In this document: one piece after another, positions 11,826-20,190 of the stretch
How positions within the stretch are numbered: the stretch's first letter is position 1
Layout of the letters: every line of letters begins with the position of its first letter
Source: Clostridium beijerinckii
GTDB taxonomy: Bacteria; Bacillota; Clostridia; Clostridiales; Clostridiaceae
Reading direction: 5' to 3'
DNA length: 64,000 nt
Assembly (NCBI RefSeq): GCF_036699995.1
Contig: NZ_CP144906.1
Coordinates: forward strand, 437,501 to 501,500
Program-made: the position numbers and the translations under genes
Notes under the pieces: generated by a model
Told to the model about the DNA's origin: nothing
The model's input: only the letters and a program-made list of their open reading frames with translations
Databases searched by the model: none

Positions 11826-12389
11826 TTAAAAATAATGGAGAGCATTTTCATACATTAGGTGATGGCCAAGTGAATTCATGTGAATTCCATCTAAATAAAT
11901 ATCATCCCTATTAAATGTCAAATCGTAGAAATTGATAAATTGAAGATTGTATTTATTAGATAAATTAATGAGTTCATCCTTTAAATATGGAAGTTCTTTT
12001 TCTGCATAAGAATATAGATGCGAAGGAGAAAAAAGCGAATTTGCCATTTGGCCAATAATCTTAGGGGGAATTCCTAAAGTCACTTTTGAGCCTATATTTA
12101 GTCCATCATTAATCATTATTTCAATATTACTAATTATAAAAGGAATTTTGCGTCCAAGAAGAAGATCATTGCTACCTCCCATTATAAAAATTTTTGATGG
12201 AGAATAAATTAAAACATCATCATTATAGCGAGTAAGCATTGAAGTGGTAGTATCACCATTGCAGGCTTTATTTAATGATGAAAGGGAGCGTTCTTGCGTA
12301 AGTTTGTAAACCCAAGAATTTTGTTTAGTTACCCCATATCCTAAAGTTAGGCTGTCTCCAAAGAAAATGATATCAAGCTTATTATTCAT
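11826..12389 (-). CDS. SGNH/GDSL-family hydrolase
   Basis: The 187-aa protein has the GDSL block FFGDSLTLGYGV (residues 9-20, nucleophile Ser13), the block III GGSNDLL, and a C-terminal DGIHMNSLGH that supplies catalytic Asp and His. All four SGNH blocks are present, so it is probably an active esterase or lipase, without a signal peptide and therefore cytoplasmic. AAAGGAG precedes the ATG. It lies 21 nt behind the RusA-like gene on the same strand and is probably co-transcribed. The substrate cannot be read from the sequence. Confidence 0.9.
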   Translation of the reverse strand: MNNKLDIIFFGDSLTLGYGVTKQNSWVYKLTQERSLSSLNKACNGDTTTSMLTRYNDDVLIYSPSKIFIMGGSNDLLLGRKIPFIISNIEIMINDGLNIGSKVTLGIPPKIIGQMANSLFSPSHLYSYAEKELPYLKDELINLSNKYNLQFINFYDLTFNRDDIYLDGIHMNSLGHHLMYENALHYF

Positions 12390-12410
12390 ATATAGACTCC
12401 TTTTATGTAA

Positions 12411-13109
12411 TTAGAATAGTTTGTTAAAGCACTTTTTACATATTAATGTTTTTCCTGAATCGGCTTTTACATAATCATCTGAAATAATGGCTTTATTGCA
12501 GATACTACATATAATCATTTCGCTAGACATTAATGAGTTAGATGAGGTTTTTTTTGATTTTTTATCACATTTATTTTCAGCATTGCAATCAAGTTTATCT
12601 TTTTGATAATCAGTTGCAGAACTACTAGTTTTATCAGATAGTATATTTTTTCTTATTGGAGAATATAATTTAGGTTTTAAGGAAGTAGTTCTTTTGACAA
12701 CTTTATAGCTAAAATCATATTCACTTTCAGCAAAGAGTTCTAGTTCAAATCTTGGATTCTCTTTATCATAATATTCTTCTGTAAAGATTTTGGTTATCTG
12801 AGCATCATTTATAATTAATCCACTTTTTTCAATGCCATCAAATATACTTTTTGTAATATTAATGGTATCTGGATGACGCTTTTCACTTTTATAATATACT
12901 CTTAGTAAAGCTATTAGACTTTCAGAAAAAACAATATCAGGATTTTGATTTCTTGCAAGAAGTGCTATTTCCTGTTCGTATAGAGCATACCTATCATGAT
13001 ATTTTCCAGAGCTATGTGGTAGGATTGCACGTCCATTTAGATTGTGTAACTTAAAATTGGATTTTGTAATAGGTGATCCTTTAATTATAACTTTAGCATA
13101 GTTAGACAT
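12411..13109 (-). CDS. RusA-like endonuclease-fold protein with C-terminal zinc finger
   Basis: In this 232-aa protein residues 1-130 resemble RusA Holliday-junction resolvases (HPDTINITKSIFDGIEKSG and INDAQI). RusA is usually about 120 aa. A polar linker (about 135-195) and a four-cysteine zinc finger (CSICNKAI and CKKCF, about 200-230) are added. The canonical RusA signature DxDN reads DTIN here, so one catalytic Asp is replaced by Ile, while the first Asp, the Lys six residues on and the later Asp remain. It may bind branched DNA without cutting it. GAGGAG precedes the ATG. No phage genes are nearby, which is unusual for a RusA relative. Confidence 0.7.
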   Translation of the reverse strand: MSNYAKVIIKGSPITKSNFKLHNLNGRAILPHSSGKYHDRYALYEQEIALLARNQNPDIVFSESLIALLRVYYKSEKRHPDTINITKSIFDGIEKSGLIINDAQITKIFTEEYYDKENPRFELELFAESEYDFSYKVVKRTTSLKPKLYSPIRKNILSDKTSSSATDYQKDKLDCNAENKCDKKSKKTSSNSLMSSEMIICSICNKAIISDDYVKADSGKTLICKKCFNKLF

Positions 13110-13584
13110 TTAAATTCTCCTCGTGAAAGTATATTTGTTATCTCAAATATACATCATATGTACCTTTTATACAACAAGTTAATATTACAATGAAATTGTG
13201 AGAATAAGATATATGTTAAGTGCATTTGTATACCTAGAAAAATTGAACTTTGATAATATTGTATAGATAAAGTATAATATTTTAGTAATTAAAATATAGA
13301 ATAGTTTGTGCATTAAAAAGATATGATTTCATAAATATTAAGAAGATATTAAACAATATATAAATACGAGATTTTATCTTTTTTTTAAGATAAAATAGAT
13401 TTAGATAAATTAAATAATGCTATAGTAAGTATTTAATTTATTTAGTTCTTAATTTTAACTAATATATCAAAGTTTTTTCTTGTTAGATTAGTTAAAATTA
13501 AGTTATAAATAGGCTTAATCAGCTTATTTAGATAGATAAGAATAAATAATTTTATTTGAATTGTAATAAAAAGAGGTATTAGAT
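13110..13584. other. Intergenic region between the rusA-like gene and tsaD, with several hairpins
   Basis: This 475-nt AT-rich gap between divergent genes holds no convincing coding frame. A 9-bp inverted repeat (13129-13137 / 13144-13152) lies close to the rusA-like start and could be an operator. A 10-bp repeat ATTTTATCTT/AAGATAAAAT (13371-13396) and a 15-bp repeat (13448-13502) lie before tsaD. A convincing promoter could not be fixed for either gene. Confidence 0.6.
13448..13502. repeat. Perfect 15-bp inverted repeat before tsaD
   Basis: CTTAATTTTAACTAA (13448-13462) is matched exactly by its complement at 13488-13502, with a 25-nt loop. It ends 82 nt before the tsaD ATG. There is no T-run after it. 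Confidence 0.7.
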
Positions 13585-14604
13585 ATGGATAAAAAAATAA
13601 TTTTAGCAATAGAATCAAGTTGTGATGAAACTGCTGCTGCAGTTGTTGTGAATGGTAGAGAAGTTTTATCAAATATAATTGCTTCACAAATTGATACTCA
13701 TAAAAAATTTGGAGGAGTGGTTCCAGAAGTTGCGTCGAGAATGCATATTGAGGCAGTAGATAGTGTTGTAAAAGCCGCATTATTAGAAGCAGGAATTTCA
13801 ATAGACGATGTTGACGCAATAGGAGTTACGTATGGACCAGGACTTGTTGGGGCACTTTTGGTTGGGCTTCAATATGCAAAAGGATTGGCATTAGGTTCTA
13901 AAAAGCCTTTAATTGGGGTTAATCATATACAAGGACATATTAGTGCTAATTTTATTGAGCATAAAGATTTAAAGCCACCTTTTGTCTCACTAGTGGTTTC
14001 AGGAGGACATACTTTTATTGTGCATGTAAAAGGATATAGGGATTTTGAGGTTATTGGCCAAACAAGAGATGATGCGGCAGGAGAAGCTTATGATAAGGTG
14101 GCAAGAGCATTAGAACTTGGATATCCGGGCGGACCCAAAATAGATAAGCTAGCGAAGCAAGGAAATAAGGATGCAATAGAATTTCCAAGAGCTAAGTTTC
14201 AAGATGATACATTAGATTTTTCTTTTAGTGGAGTTAAATCAGCTGTGTTGAATTATTTAAATAAAGCAAAAATGAAAGAAGAAGAGGTAAATAAAGCTGA
14301 TATTGCAGCGTCATTTCAAAATGCGATAATAGATGTATTAAAGACGAATTTATTCTTAACTTGTGAAAGAAAAGGAATAAAAAAGATTGCAGTAGCAGGT
14401 GGTGTTGCATCGAATTCTTGTTTAAGAGAAACTTTGCTAGAGGAAGGTAGAAAAAAAGGGATTGAAATTCTATTTCCATCACCTATATTGTGTACAGATA
14501 ATGCAGCAATGGTAGGAAGTGCAGCATATTTCAACTATCAAGAGGGAGCAGTATCAGATTTAAATATAAATGCAAAACCTAACTTAAAACTAGGGGAGAG
14601 GTAG
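13585..14604 (+). CDS. tsaD: tRNA N6-adenosine threonylcarbamoyltransferase TsaD
   Basis: The 339-aa protein is a full-length TsaD of the ASKHA fold. It opens with [17 protein letters not shown], has the metal-binding pair H114 and H118 (NHIQGH), VSGGHT, and [10 protein letters not shown] near the C-terminus. It transfers the threonylcarbamoyl group made by the Sua5/TsaC enzyme (here at 46510-47559) to A37 of ANN-decoding tRNAs, with TsaB and TsaE encoded elsewhere. The length matches the family and AAGAGGT precedes the ATG. The alpha/beta-hydrolase-like gene follows after 9 nt. Confidence 0.97.
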   Translation: MDKKIILAIESSCDETAAAVVVNGREVLSNIIASQIDTHKKFGGVVPEVASRMHIEAVDSVVKAALLEAGISIDDVDAIGVTYGPGLVGALLVGLQYAKGLALGSKKPLIGVNHIQGHISANFIEHKDLKPPFVSLVVSGGHTFIVHVKGYRDFEVIGQTRDDAAGEAYDKVARALELGYPGGPKIDKLAKQGNKDAIEFPRAKFQDDTLDFSFSGVKSAVLNYLNKAKMKEEEVNKADIAASFQNAIIDVLKTNLFLTCERKGIKKIAVAGGVASNSCLRETLLEEGRKKGIEILFPSPILCTDNAAMVGSAAYFNYQEGAVSDLNINAKPNLKLGER

Positions 14605-14613
14605 AGTCTAGGT

Positions 14614-15615
14614 ATGAAGCTGTTATCACATTCTAATGGAGTACATAAGGTTGAGAAAGATAAAACCAGCAAAAGGAGCATTTTAAAAAAATGTGTTATC
14701 TTTTTTGTGGGATTATTTATCTTTGGTTTTTTAGTGCAAATTTTAAATGACTTTGTAGATAATACAAGATTAAAATCTAGATTTAAGTACGTCAGAATAG
14801 ATGGACGAAAAATGGAGTATAAACTTAAGACTGGTGGAGATTATACTGTAGTATTTGATGGATCAATCGGAACTACAATGTATGAGTGGGATGATGTTTG
14901 TAAGTCATTAGAGGAAAAGAAGATATCTACCTTTACATATAATAGAGAAGGATATGGATTTAATGATGGTGGAGACAATAGAACACCAGAAGAGCAAGCG
15001 AAGGATTTGAAAGCACTGCTTAGAAAAGCTGGAGCACCAGAGCCATACGTTTTAGTTGGAGAGGAGTACGGTAGCCTAGTTCTTAGTAATTTTGCCAATT
15101 TATATTCGGATTCAGTAGCAGGAGTTGTGTTAATTAACCCAATATCAGAGGAAAATATGCAAACTAAGGAATTTAAGGATAGTATTAAATCCAAATATTA
15201 TAGAAGTATATTTGAAAAAATCGGTACAAATTTTAGTTTGACTGCATTGCTAAATAAAGCAGGGCTAACTATGGAGAATGATACTTTTAAGAAGTATTTA
15301 AATCAGAATGAATTAGATGAATTTCAGAGCTTTGAAAATAAGAAAAATTATAAACAGGCAGTTTCAAACGAGCTAGAAAACTTATATAAAGGCATTTCGA
15401 ATAGTCAAACCAATGAACTACTAGGAAATAAGCCATTATATTTAATAACTAATAATGAAGCTGATCCTGTTAAAAAGATTGGTAATGCAACAGTAACAAC
15501 TATATATAAAGAGGAAATAGAGGGATCTCCAATGTCTGTATTAGATCCTAACTCAGTAGTTACCGGCGTTAATAGTGTTTTAAAAGATGCTAAGAAGGTA
15601 GCTAAAAAATCTTGA
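14614..15615 (+). CDS. Membrane-anchored alpha/beta-hydrolase-fold protein, nucleophile lost
   Basis: The 333-aa protein has a basic N-terminus, one membrane segment (about residues 27-45) and an outward-facing domain related to alpha/beta hydrolases (YRFDRxGYG-like FTYNREGYGFNDGG, then the elbow strand YVLVGEEYGSLVLSNF). The elbow is normally GHSxGG; here it reads G149-E-E151-Y-G, so Glu stands at the nucleophile Ser position. It is therefore probably not a classical esterase. It starts 9 nt after tsaD with a GGGAGAGG site 13 nt away, so expression may depend on translation of tsaD. The function is unknown. Confidence 0.72.
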   Translation: MKLLSHSNGVHKVEKDKTSKRSILKKCVIFFVGLFIFGFLVQILNDFVDNTRLKSRFKYVRIDGRKMEYKLKTGGDYTVVFDGSIGTTMYEWDDVCKSLEEKKISTFTYNREGYGFNDGGDNRTPEEQAKDLKALLRKAGAPEPYVLVGEEYGSLVLSNFANLYSDSVAGVVLINPISEENMQTKEFKDSIKSKYYRSIFEKIGTNFSLTALLNKAGLTMENDTFKKYLNQNELDEFQSFENKKNYKQAVSNELENLYKGISNSQTNELLGNKPLYLITNNEADPVKKIGNATVTTIYKEEIEGSPMSVLDPNSVVTGVNSVLKDAKKVAKKS

Positions 15616-15735
15616 TGCTAATAAATATGTATATTTTCTTAAATATTAAGTATTATTGAATAATTAAGAAATAAAGCTTCTATTGGGCTAAAATTCATAA
15701 AAAATTATATCAAATTATATATTCTTGTCATTTGT

Positions 15736-15763
15736 TTGACACATAATAAATCTATACTAACAT
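15736..15763 (+). promoter_or_regulatory. Possible promoter of the htrA gene
   Basis: TTGACA (15736-15741) and TAACAT (15758-15763) are 16 nt apart. The -35 is perfect and the -10 weak (4 of 6). An 8-bp inverted repeat TAAAGTAT/ATACTTTA (15789-15810) lies downstream in the leader and could bind a regulator. Confidence 0.4.
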
Positions 15764-15880
15764 TATAAAGATAATACTAGTAGATATTTAAAGTATGCTA
15801 ATATACTTTATGCGAACAAATTTGTATAGTTTAATTACTAGTCATATAAGTTGAGAATTGATATATAGGAGGAAAAATAC

Positions 15881-17110
15881 ATGAATAATAATGATAATAA
15901 TGAAAAATTTATTGATGTAGAATCATTACCAGTAGATAAAGGTCAGCAAGTTGCATGGGAAAATTGTTTTCAAAATAGTAATAATTATGTAGAGCCGAAG
16001 AGAAAGAAAAGAAGAGGTCTGCGCATGCTAGGAAGGATTGCAGGAATTTTAGTTCTTACAATGGTAGGAGGGGCAATTGGAAGTGCTGCTACTTATTCAT
16101 TCATGAAAACTAATAATGTTGCTGCAACTAAACAAATAACAAGTTATATTCCGCAATCATTCACATCAAGCACTCCTGATGCAATGTCAGCGGCAGATGC
16201 ATTTAATAAAGTTGCACCAGCAGTTGTCATTGTTTCCACTAAAGGTTCATCTAACAGTGGATTTATGAACGGCGAAGTTGAGGGGATGGGATCAGGATTC
16301 ATTATAAATGAAGAAGGATATATACTAACTAACTATCACGTAATTGCAAATGCTAAAGAAATTACAGTAACTTTAAGTAATAATACTGAGGTAAGTGCAA
16401 CAGTAGTAAATTACGATCAAGATAGAGATGTTGCAATGCTTAAGTTAAAAGACGGAACTAAAGTTCCTGCTGTTGCAGAACTTGGAGACTCTGATGAAGT
16501 ATATCCAGGAGCTGAGGTTATAGCAATTGGAACACCTCTTTCAAAGAATTTTGCTCAGACACTTACAAAGGGAGTTATAAGTGGAAGCAATAGAACAATA
16601 GATGATAGTGGAAAAAGTGTAGATTTCATTCAAACAGATGCAGCTATTAATCCTGGAAATAGTGGAGGTCCATTAGTGAATGCTAAAGGGCAAGTTATAG
16701 GAATAAATTCTATGAAGATAGGTTCTGATGCATCGGGATCATCAACACCAGTTGAAGGTATAGGGTTTGCAATACCTATAAATGAAGTTAAAAATAAGAT
16801 AGATGCTTTATCAAAACCTATATTAAATCTAGGAATCCAAATAAGAGAAATTGACAGCGCTACTGCTAAGAAATACGATTTGGTAGAAGGAATATATGTA
16901 TCTTCTGTTGAAGAGTATTCACCGGCTGAAAAAGGTGGTCTTAAGATTGGAGATATAATTGTTAAATGTGACGGAAAAGAAGCTAAGAAATTCGATGAAC
17001 TTAAGGCAATAAAGGAAAGTAAGAATGCTGGAGATACTATGAAGATAGAGGTAATTAGAGATAAGAAAACTGTTGATTTATCAGTTGTATTAGAAGAAAA
17101 ATCTAATTAA
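15881..17110 (+). CDS. HtrA/DegP-like membrane serine protease with PDZ domain
   Basis: The 409-aa protein has a cytoplasmic N-terminus, one membrane anchor (about residues 52-72) and an extracellular trypsin-like domain with H153 (NYHVI), D183 (RDVAMLKL) and S261 (NPGNSGGP). A single PDZ domain fills about residues 310-405 (GIYVSSVEEYSPAEKGGLKIGD). This is the layout of Bacillus HtrA/HtrB/YyxA envelope quality-control proteases. A strong GGAGG site precedes the ATG. It has its own upstream region and a clean terminator. No CssRS-like two-component system is nearby. Confidence 0.95.
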   Translation: MNNNDNNEKFIDVESLPVDKGQQVAWENCFQNSNNYVEPKRKKRRGLRMLGRIAGILVLTMVGGAIGSAATYSFMKTNNVAATKQITSYIPQSFTSSTPDAMSAADAFNKVAPAVVIVSTKGSSNSGFMNGEVEGMGSGFIINEEGYILTNYHVIANAKEITVTLSNNTEVSATVVNYDQDRDVAMLKLKDGTKVPAVAELGDSDEVYPGAEVIAIGTPLSKNFAQTLTKGVISGSNRTIDDSGKSVDFIQTDAAINPGNSGGPLVNAKGQVIGINSMKIGSDASGSSTPVEGIGFAIPINEVKNKIDALSKPILNLGIQIREIDSATAKKYDLVEGIYVSSVEEYSPAEKGGLKIGDIIVKCDGKEAKKFDELKAIKESKNAGDTMKIEVIRDKKTVDLSVVLEEKSN

Positions 17111-17147
17111 AATTTTTCTAGATGGAAATTGAATATATTTGATTATT

Positions 17148-17190
17148 AAAACTAGAATTGATAAATATAATATTATCAATTCTAGTTTTT
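17148..17190 (+). terminator. Terminator of the htrA gene
   Basis: A 16-bp perfect stem (17148-17163 / 17174-17189) with a 10-nt loop ends in a run of T. Confidence 0.85.
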
Positions 17191-17310
17191 ATTGCATCAA
17201 AATAATATTCTTTAAAACTTTAAGGAAAAGTAGTAAAATTAAAGATTATAAGGGTAAGATATCTTAATTTAATAGTTTTTTGATATCTAAATGGAGAAGG
17301 GGATAAATAT

Positions 17311-17619
17311 ATGGAGGAAATAATATTAAATATAATAATGCACAGCGGGGAAGCGCGAACTTTTTCTATGGAAGCAATTACTTTAGCTAAACAAGGAAAT
17401 TTTGATAAAGCAAAAGGGTTAATAATAAAAGCTGATGAGGAATTAGGATATGCACATAATTCTCAAACAAGTTTAATTCAGGGAGAAGCCGTAAATGAGA
17501 AAATAGAATTCTCATTGCTTTTAGTTCACGCTCAAGATCACTTAATGACTACAATGGTTTTGAAGGATTTAGCAGTTGAATTAATAGAAGTGCATGAAAA
17601 AATAAGTTCTATTAAATAG
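17311..17619 (+). CDS. PTS lactose/cellobiose-type IIA component
   Basis: The 102-aa protein is a complete three-helix IIA of the lactose/cellobiose (Lac) family. The signature is HSGEARTFSMEAI near the start and VHAQDHLMTT at residues 72-81, where H73 is the likely phospho-acceptor and H77 lies beside it. It should receive phosphate from HPr and pass it to a IIB. No IIB or IIC is nearby, so it is an orphan here. GAGAAGGGG precedes the ATG. The next gene starts 12 nt on, so both form an operon. Confidence 0.92.
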   Translation: MEEIILNIIMHSGEARTFSMEAITLAKQGNFDKAKGLIIKADEELGYAHNSQTSLIQGEAVNEKIEFSLLLVHAQDHLMTTMVLKDLAVELIEVHEKISSIK

Positions 17620-17631
17620 AGGTATGTAAAT

Positions 17632-18786
17632 ATGAAAAATAAAATTAAATATGCTATTGTATTTTCGGTTCTTTTGCTAATGGGAATAGTAAGCATTAAT
17701 CTATTTCAACCAAATAAAGAGCAGCAAGTTAGAGGAAATATAGAGCTCTTAGTAAATGAGAATTCCTATGAGTACTTAGTTGAGTGCGCAAATAATTTTA
17801 TGAAGGAGAATGATAGAACTTCAATAAGTGTAAAAAAGTTAGAAAATTACAATCAGATACTTAATAATAATTCAGAAGGAAGTACGAAATCAAAGATTTC
17901 TAGTATAGTTCAGATAGATAGGTTTAGTTTTGATAAACTAAAATTAGATAACTATGAATATTATAATAAGGATGATAAGCTCTTGAGCGAATATGCTAAG
18001 AATTTTTCTAAGTATAGGGTAGCTCAGGTTAAGTATGGTGATAATTCCATAGGAATACCTTTAACATCTAGGCCATTAGCTTTCTATGTCAGAGAAGATT
18101 TATTAAAAAGTTATGGATATGAAAGAGATAGTTTGAATACATGGGATGATATCATAAGGGTTGGAAAAGATATTCATGAAAAAAGTAACGGAAAAATATT
18201 TATAATTAATGCAACTGATCAAGATTACGAAGATTTGATGGATTTATTAACCATGGAAACATTAAGTGATGGTGATAAAAGCATAGATGTAGTTAAATCA
18301 GAAGTTCAAGCTACGATGAAAAAATTAGAGGATAATAACATTTTAAACTTACAAAGTGGAGGGGAATTCTTAGCAAGAATATCGTCTATTAATGCCATGA
18401 AAGAAATAGCAGCATTAGATGTTCCTTGTACGTGGAGCGTTAATAACGTGCCTAGCCTTAAATCAGGGGCTAATAAGTTTTTTTCATCAGAAGGCGATAA
18501 TTTATTGATATTAAACCAAAACAGCGAGAATGATAAGCTAATTGAAAAATTTATAACTTACGTAATAACTAACAATAAGGAAGCTGTTAAATATGTTAAG
18601 GAAGGAAAGTTTTTCTCAAGCTATTTATATACTTATAATACTAAAGATATTGAAGAGCCAGTAAAAAATTTTACTGAAAAAAGTCCTCTTGTAGTATTAA
18701 GCAATATAGAAGAAAAGACTCCAAGCATAAGTGATTACGACGAATATATAAAGATAAAGCAAGAGATTCGAGCAAATACCAATTAA
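17632..18786 (+). CDS. Membrane-tethered solute-binding-like protein
   Basis: The 384-aa protein has an N-terminal hydrophobic segment (residues 7-25) and then a domain like family-1 extracellular sugar-binding proteins (PLTSRPLAFYVREDLLKSYGYERDSLNTWDD is typical; quoted here in parts: PLTSRPLAFYVREDLL and YGYERDSLNTWDD). No lipobox Cys follows the hydrophobic segment, so it is probably held by an uncleaved anchor or secreted. No ABC permease or ATPase is near. It is co-transcribed with the PTS IIA gene, which suggests a sensor or accessory role rather than ABC import. AGAGGT precedes the ATG. Confidence 0.7.
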   Translation: MKNKIKYAIVFSVLLLMGIVSINLFQPNKEQQVRGNIELLVNENSYEYLVECANNFMKENDRTSISVKKLENYNQILNNNSEGSTKSKISSIVQIDRFSFDKLKLDNYEYYNKDDKLLSEYAKNFSKYRVAQVKYGDNSIGIPLTSRPLAFYVREDLLKSYGYERDSLNTWDDIIRVGKDIHEKSNGKIFIINATDQDYEDLMDLLTMETLSDGDKSIDVVKSEVQATMKKLEDNNILNLQSGGEFLARISSINAMKEIAALDVPCTWSVNNVPSLKSGANKFFSSEGDNLLILNQNSENDKLIEKFITYVITNNKEAVKYVKEGKFFSSYLYTYNTKDIEEPVKNFTEKSPLVVLSNIEEKTPSISDYDEYIKIKQEIRANTN

Positions 18787-18818
18787 TAATGAAAATTTAT
18801 ATAAATAGTTTTAGATTA

Positions 18819-18872
18819 TCAGCATTATAAGGAAAACAGTAAGGTGTTTCTTATAATGCTGAATTTATTTTA
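18819..18872. terminator. Terminator after the solute-binding-like gene
   Basis: TCAGCATTATAA / TTATAATGCTGA make a 12-bp stem with extra pairing inside, followed by a T-rich stretch. It lies between convergent genes. Confidence 0.7.
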
Positions 18873-18943
18873 ATATAGTATTTGAAATATCACTCTGAAT
18901 TCACATTTGATTTATTACGAGAGATTTAAATAATAATAAAAGT

Positions 18944-20062
18944 CTAAGATATTAAACTTCTATAGGCATTTAAGGTGTTCTTGGCGGTCTTATTCCAAGT
19001 AAAGTTAAGGCTTCTTAGGTATCCCTTTTCACTAAGCTCAGCTTTTAAAGTTTCATTATTCAAAAGATCAACTAACGCATTGTCTAATTCATCTATATTA
19101 TATGGATTTATCAAAATAGCACTATCGCCAGTTACTTCTGGAATAGAAGTTATAGAAGATGTTATAACTGGTGCCTTACAGCTCATTGCTTCAAGTGGAG
19201 GAAGTCCAAATCCTTCATAGAAGGAAGGGTATACAAATGCATCACACCCGCTATAAAGAACAGGAAGAATATCATCTTCTATATAGCCACAAAAGACAAC
19301 TTTGTCTTGTAAATTATTTTCTTGAACAAATGAAAGTAACTTTTCACCCTCATCTTTTAAAGGGCCCCCAAGCAATAACTTATAAGGCTTATTCAAGTCT
19401 TTATAAACTTTACAAAATGATTTAATTAATCCTAAGGCATTTTTCCTTAAACTAAACCCACCTATATATAGTATATAAGGATCATCAACTTTAAATGTGT
19501 TTTTTACGTATAGCTTGCATTGATTCTTATCTAAAGGTTTAAAATTATTATTAGCGGCAAGTGGAGTTACAAATATTTTTTCTTCAGGATAAAAACTAAA
19601 GAACTTCAATATATCTCTTTTAGAGTATTCAGAAACTGTTAGAATGCCGCGTGAATTAGAAATTATATTTGGCATATTATTTAAAAATCGTTCTAGGTAT
19701 CCTTTGCCAACAGTTTCAGGCATTATATATGGGATTAGATCATGGATTGTAACTATAGTTGGTATTTTTGTATCAAAATCAAATCCTATTCCGTTTTGAG
19801 GAATATGGTATAGGTCAGCATGGACCTTGTTTAGTGCATTAGGTATATAATATTTTTCATAAAAACCGCCATGTCTACCTGAAGAATAAATTATATTAAC
19901 ATTTTCCTTGTTGAATTCTTTGTTAAATTTTCCAGAGCAAAATAGAGTGAATTCATCATTCGAATCTAAAGAAAGAATCTCTGATATAAGATTACTAGTA
20001 TAAGTACCAATTCCAGTTCCTTGATGTAAAGTGGAACTACGAGCATCAATGGCAATTTTCAT
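18944..20062 (-). CDS. GT4-family glycosyltransferase (coat island copy 1)
   Basis: The 372-aa protein is a GT-B glycosyltransferase of family 4. The N-terminal IAIDARSS...GTGIGTY loop binds the acceptor side, and the C-terminal [17 protein letters not shown] holds the conserved Glu residues (E-x7-E) for the sugar nucleotide. Length is normal. GAGGTG stands before the ATG. It is a close paralogue of the product of 23453-24574. It is divergent from a cotS-family gene, so it probably glycosylates a coat or spore-surface component; donor and acceptor are unknown. Confidence 0.9.
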   Translation of the reverse strand: MKIAIDARSSTLHQGTGIGTYTSNLISEILSLDSNDEFTLFCSGKFNKEFNKENVNIIYSSGRHGGFYEKYYIPNALNKVHADLYHIPQNGIGFDFDTKIPTIVTIHDLIPYIMPETVGKGYLERFLNNMPNIISNSRGILTVSEYSKRDILKFFSFYPEEKIFVTPLAANNNFKPLDKNQCKLYVKNTFKVDDPYILYIGGFSLRKNALGLIKSFCKVYKDLNKPYKLLLGGPLKDEGEKLLSFVQENNLQDKVVFCGYIEDDILPVLYSGCDAFVYPSFYEGFGLPPLEAMSCKAPVITSSITSIPEVTGDSAILINPYNIDELDNALVDLLNNETLKAELSEKGYLRSLNFTWNKTAKNTLNAYRSLIS

Positions 20063-20132
20063 ATGAACACCTCAACAAATTACATATATAGTACAGAATA
20101 TTATTAGTTTTTAATTTTTGTGAATATAAATC

Positions 20133-20160
20133 ACAATAAATTATTTGAGCACATATAATA
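20133..20160 (+). promoter_or_regulatory. Probable sigma-K promoter of the first cotS-family gene
   Basis: AC (20133-20134) and CATATAATA (20152-20160) are 17 nt apart. The -10 fits the sigma-K consensus CATANNNTA exactly, and the spacing is right. The start point would be near 20168, 23 nt before the ATG. Late mother-cell expression fits a coat gene. Confidence 0.55.
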
Positions 20161-20190
20161 AAAATAAATAATAGCTGGTAGGAAAAGTTT

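Noticed and set aside
13442..13819. 125-aa minus-strand frame over the tsaD start
   Set aside because: It is antisense to tsaD, of low complexity (Leu/Phe/Tyr), and has no ribosome site.
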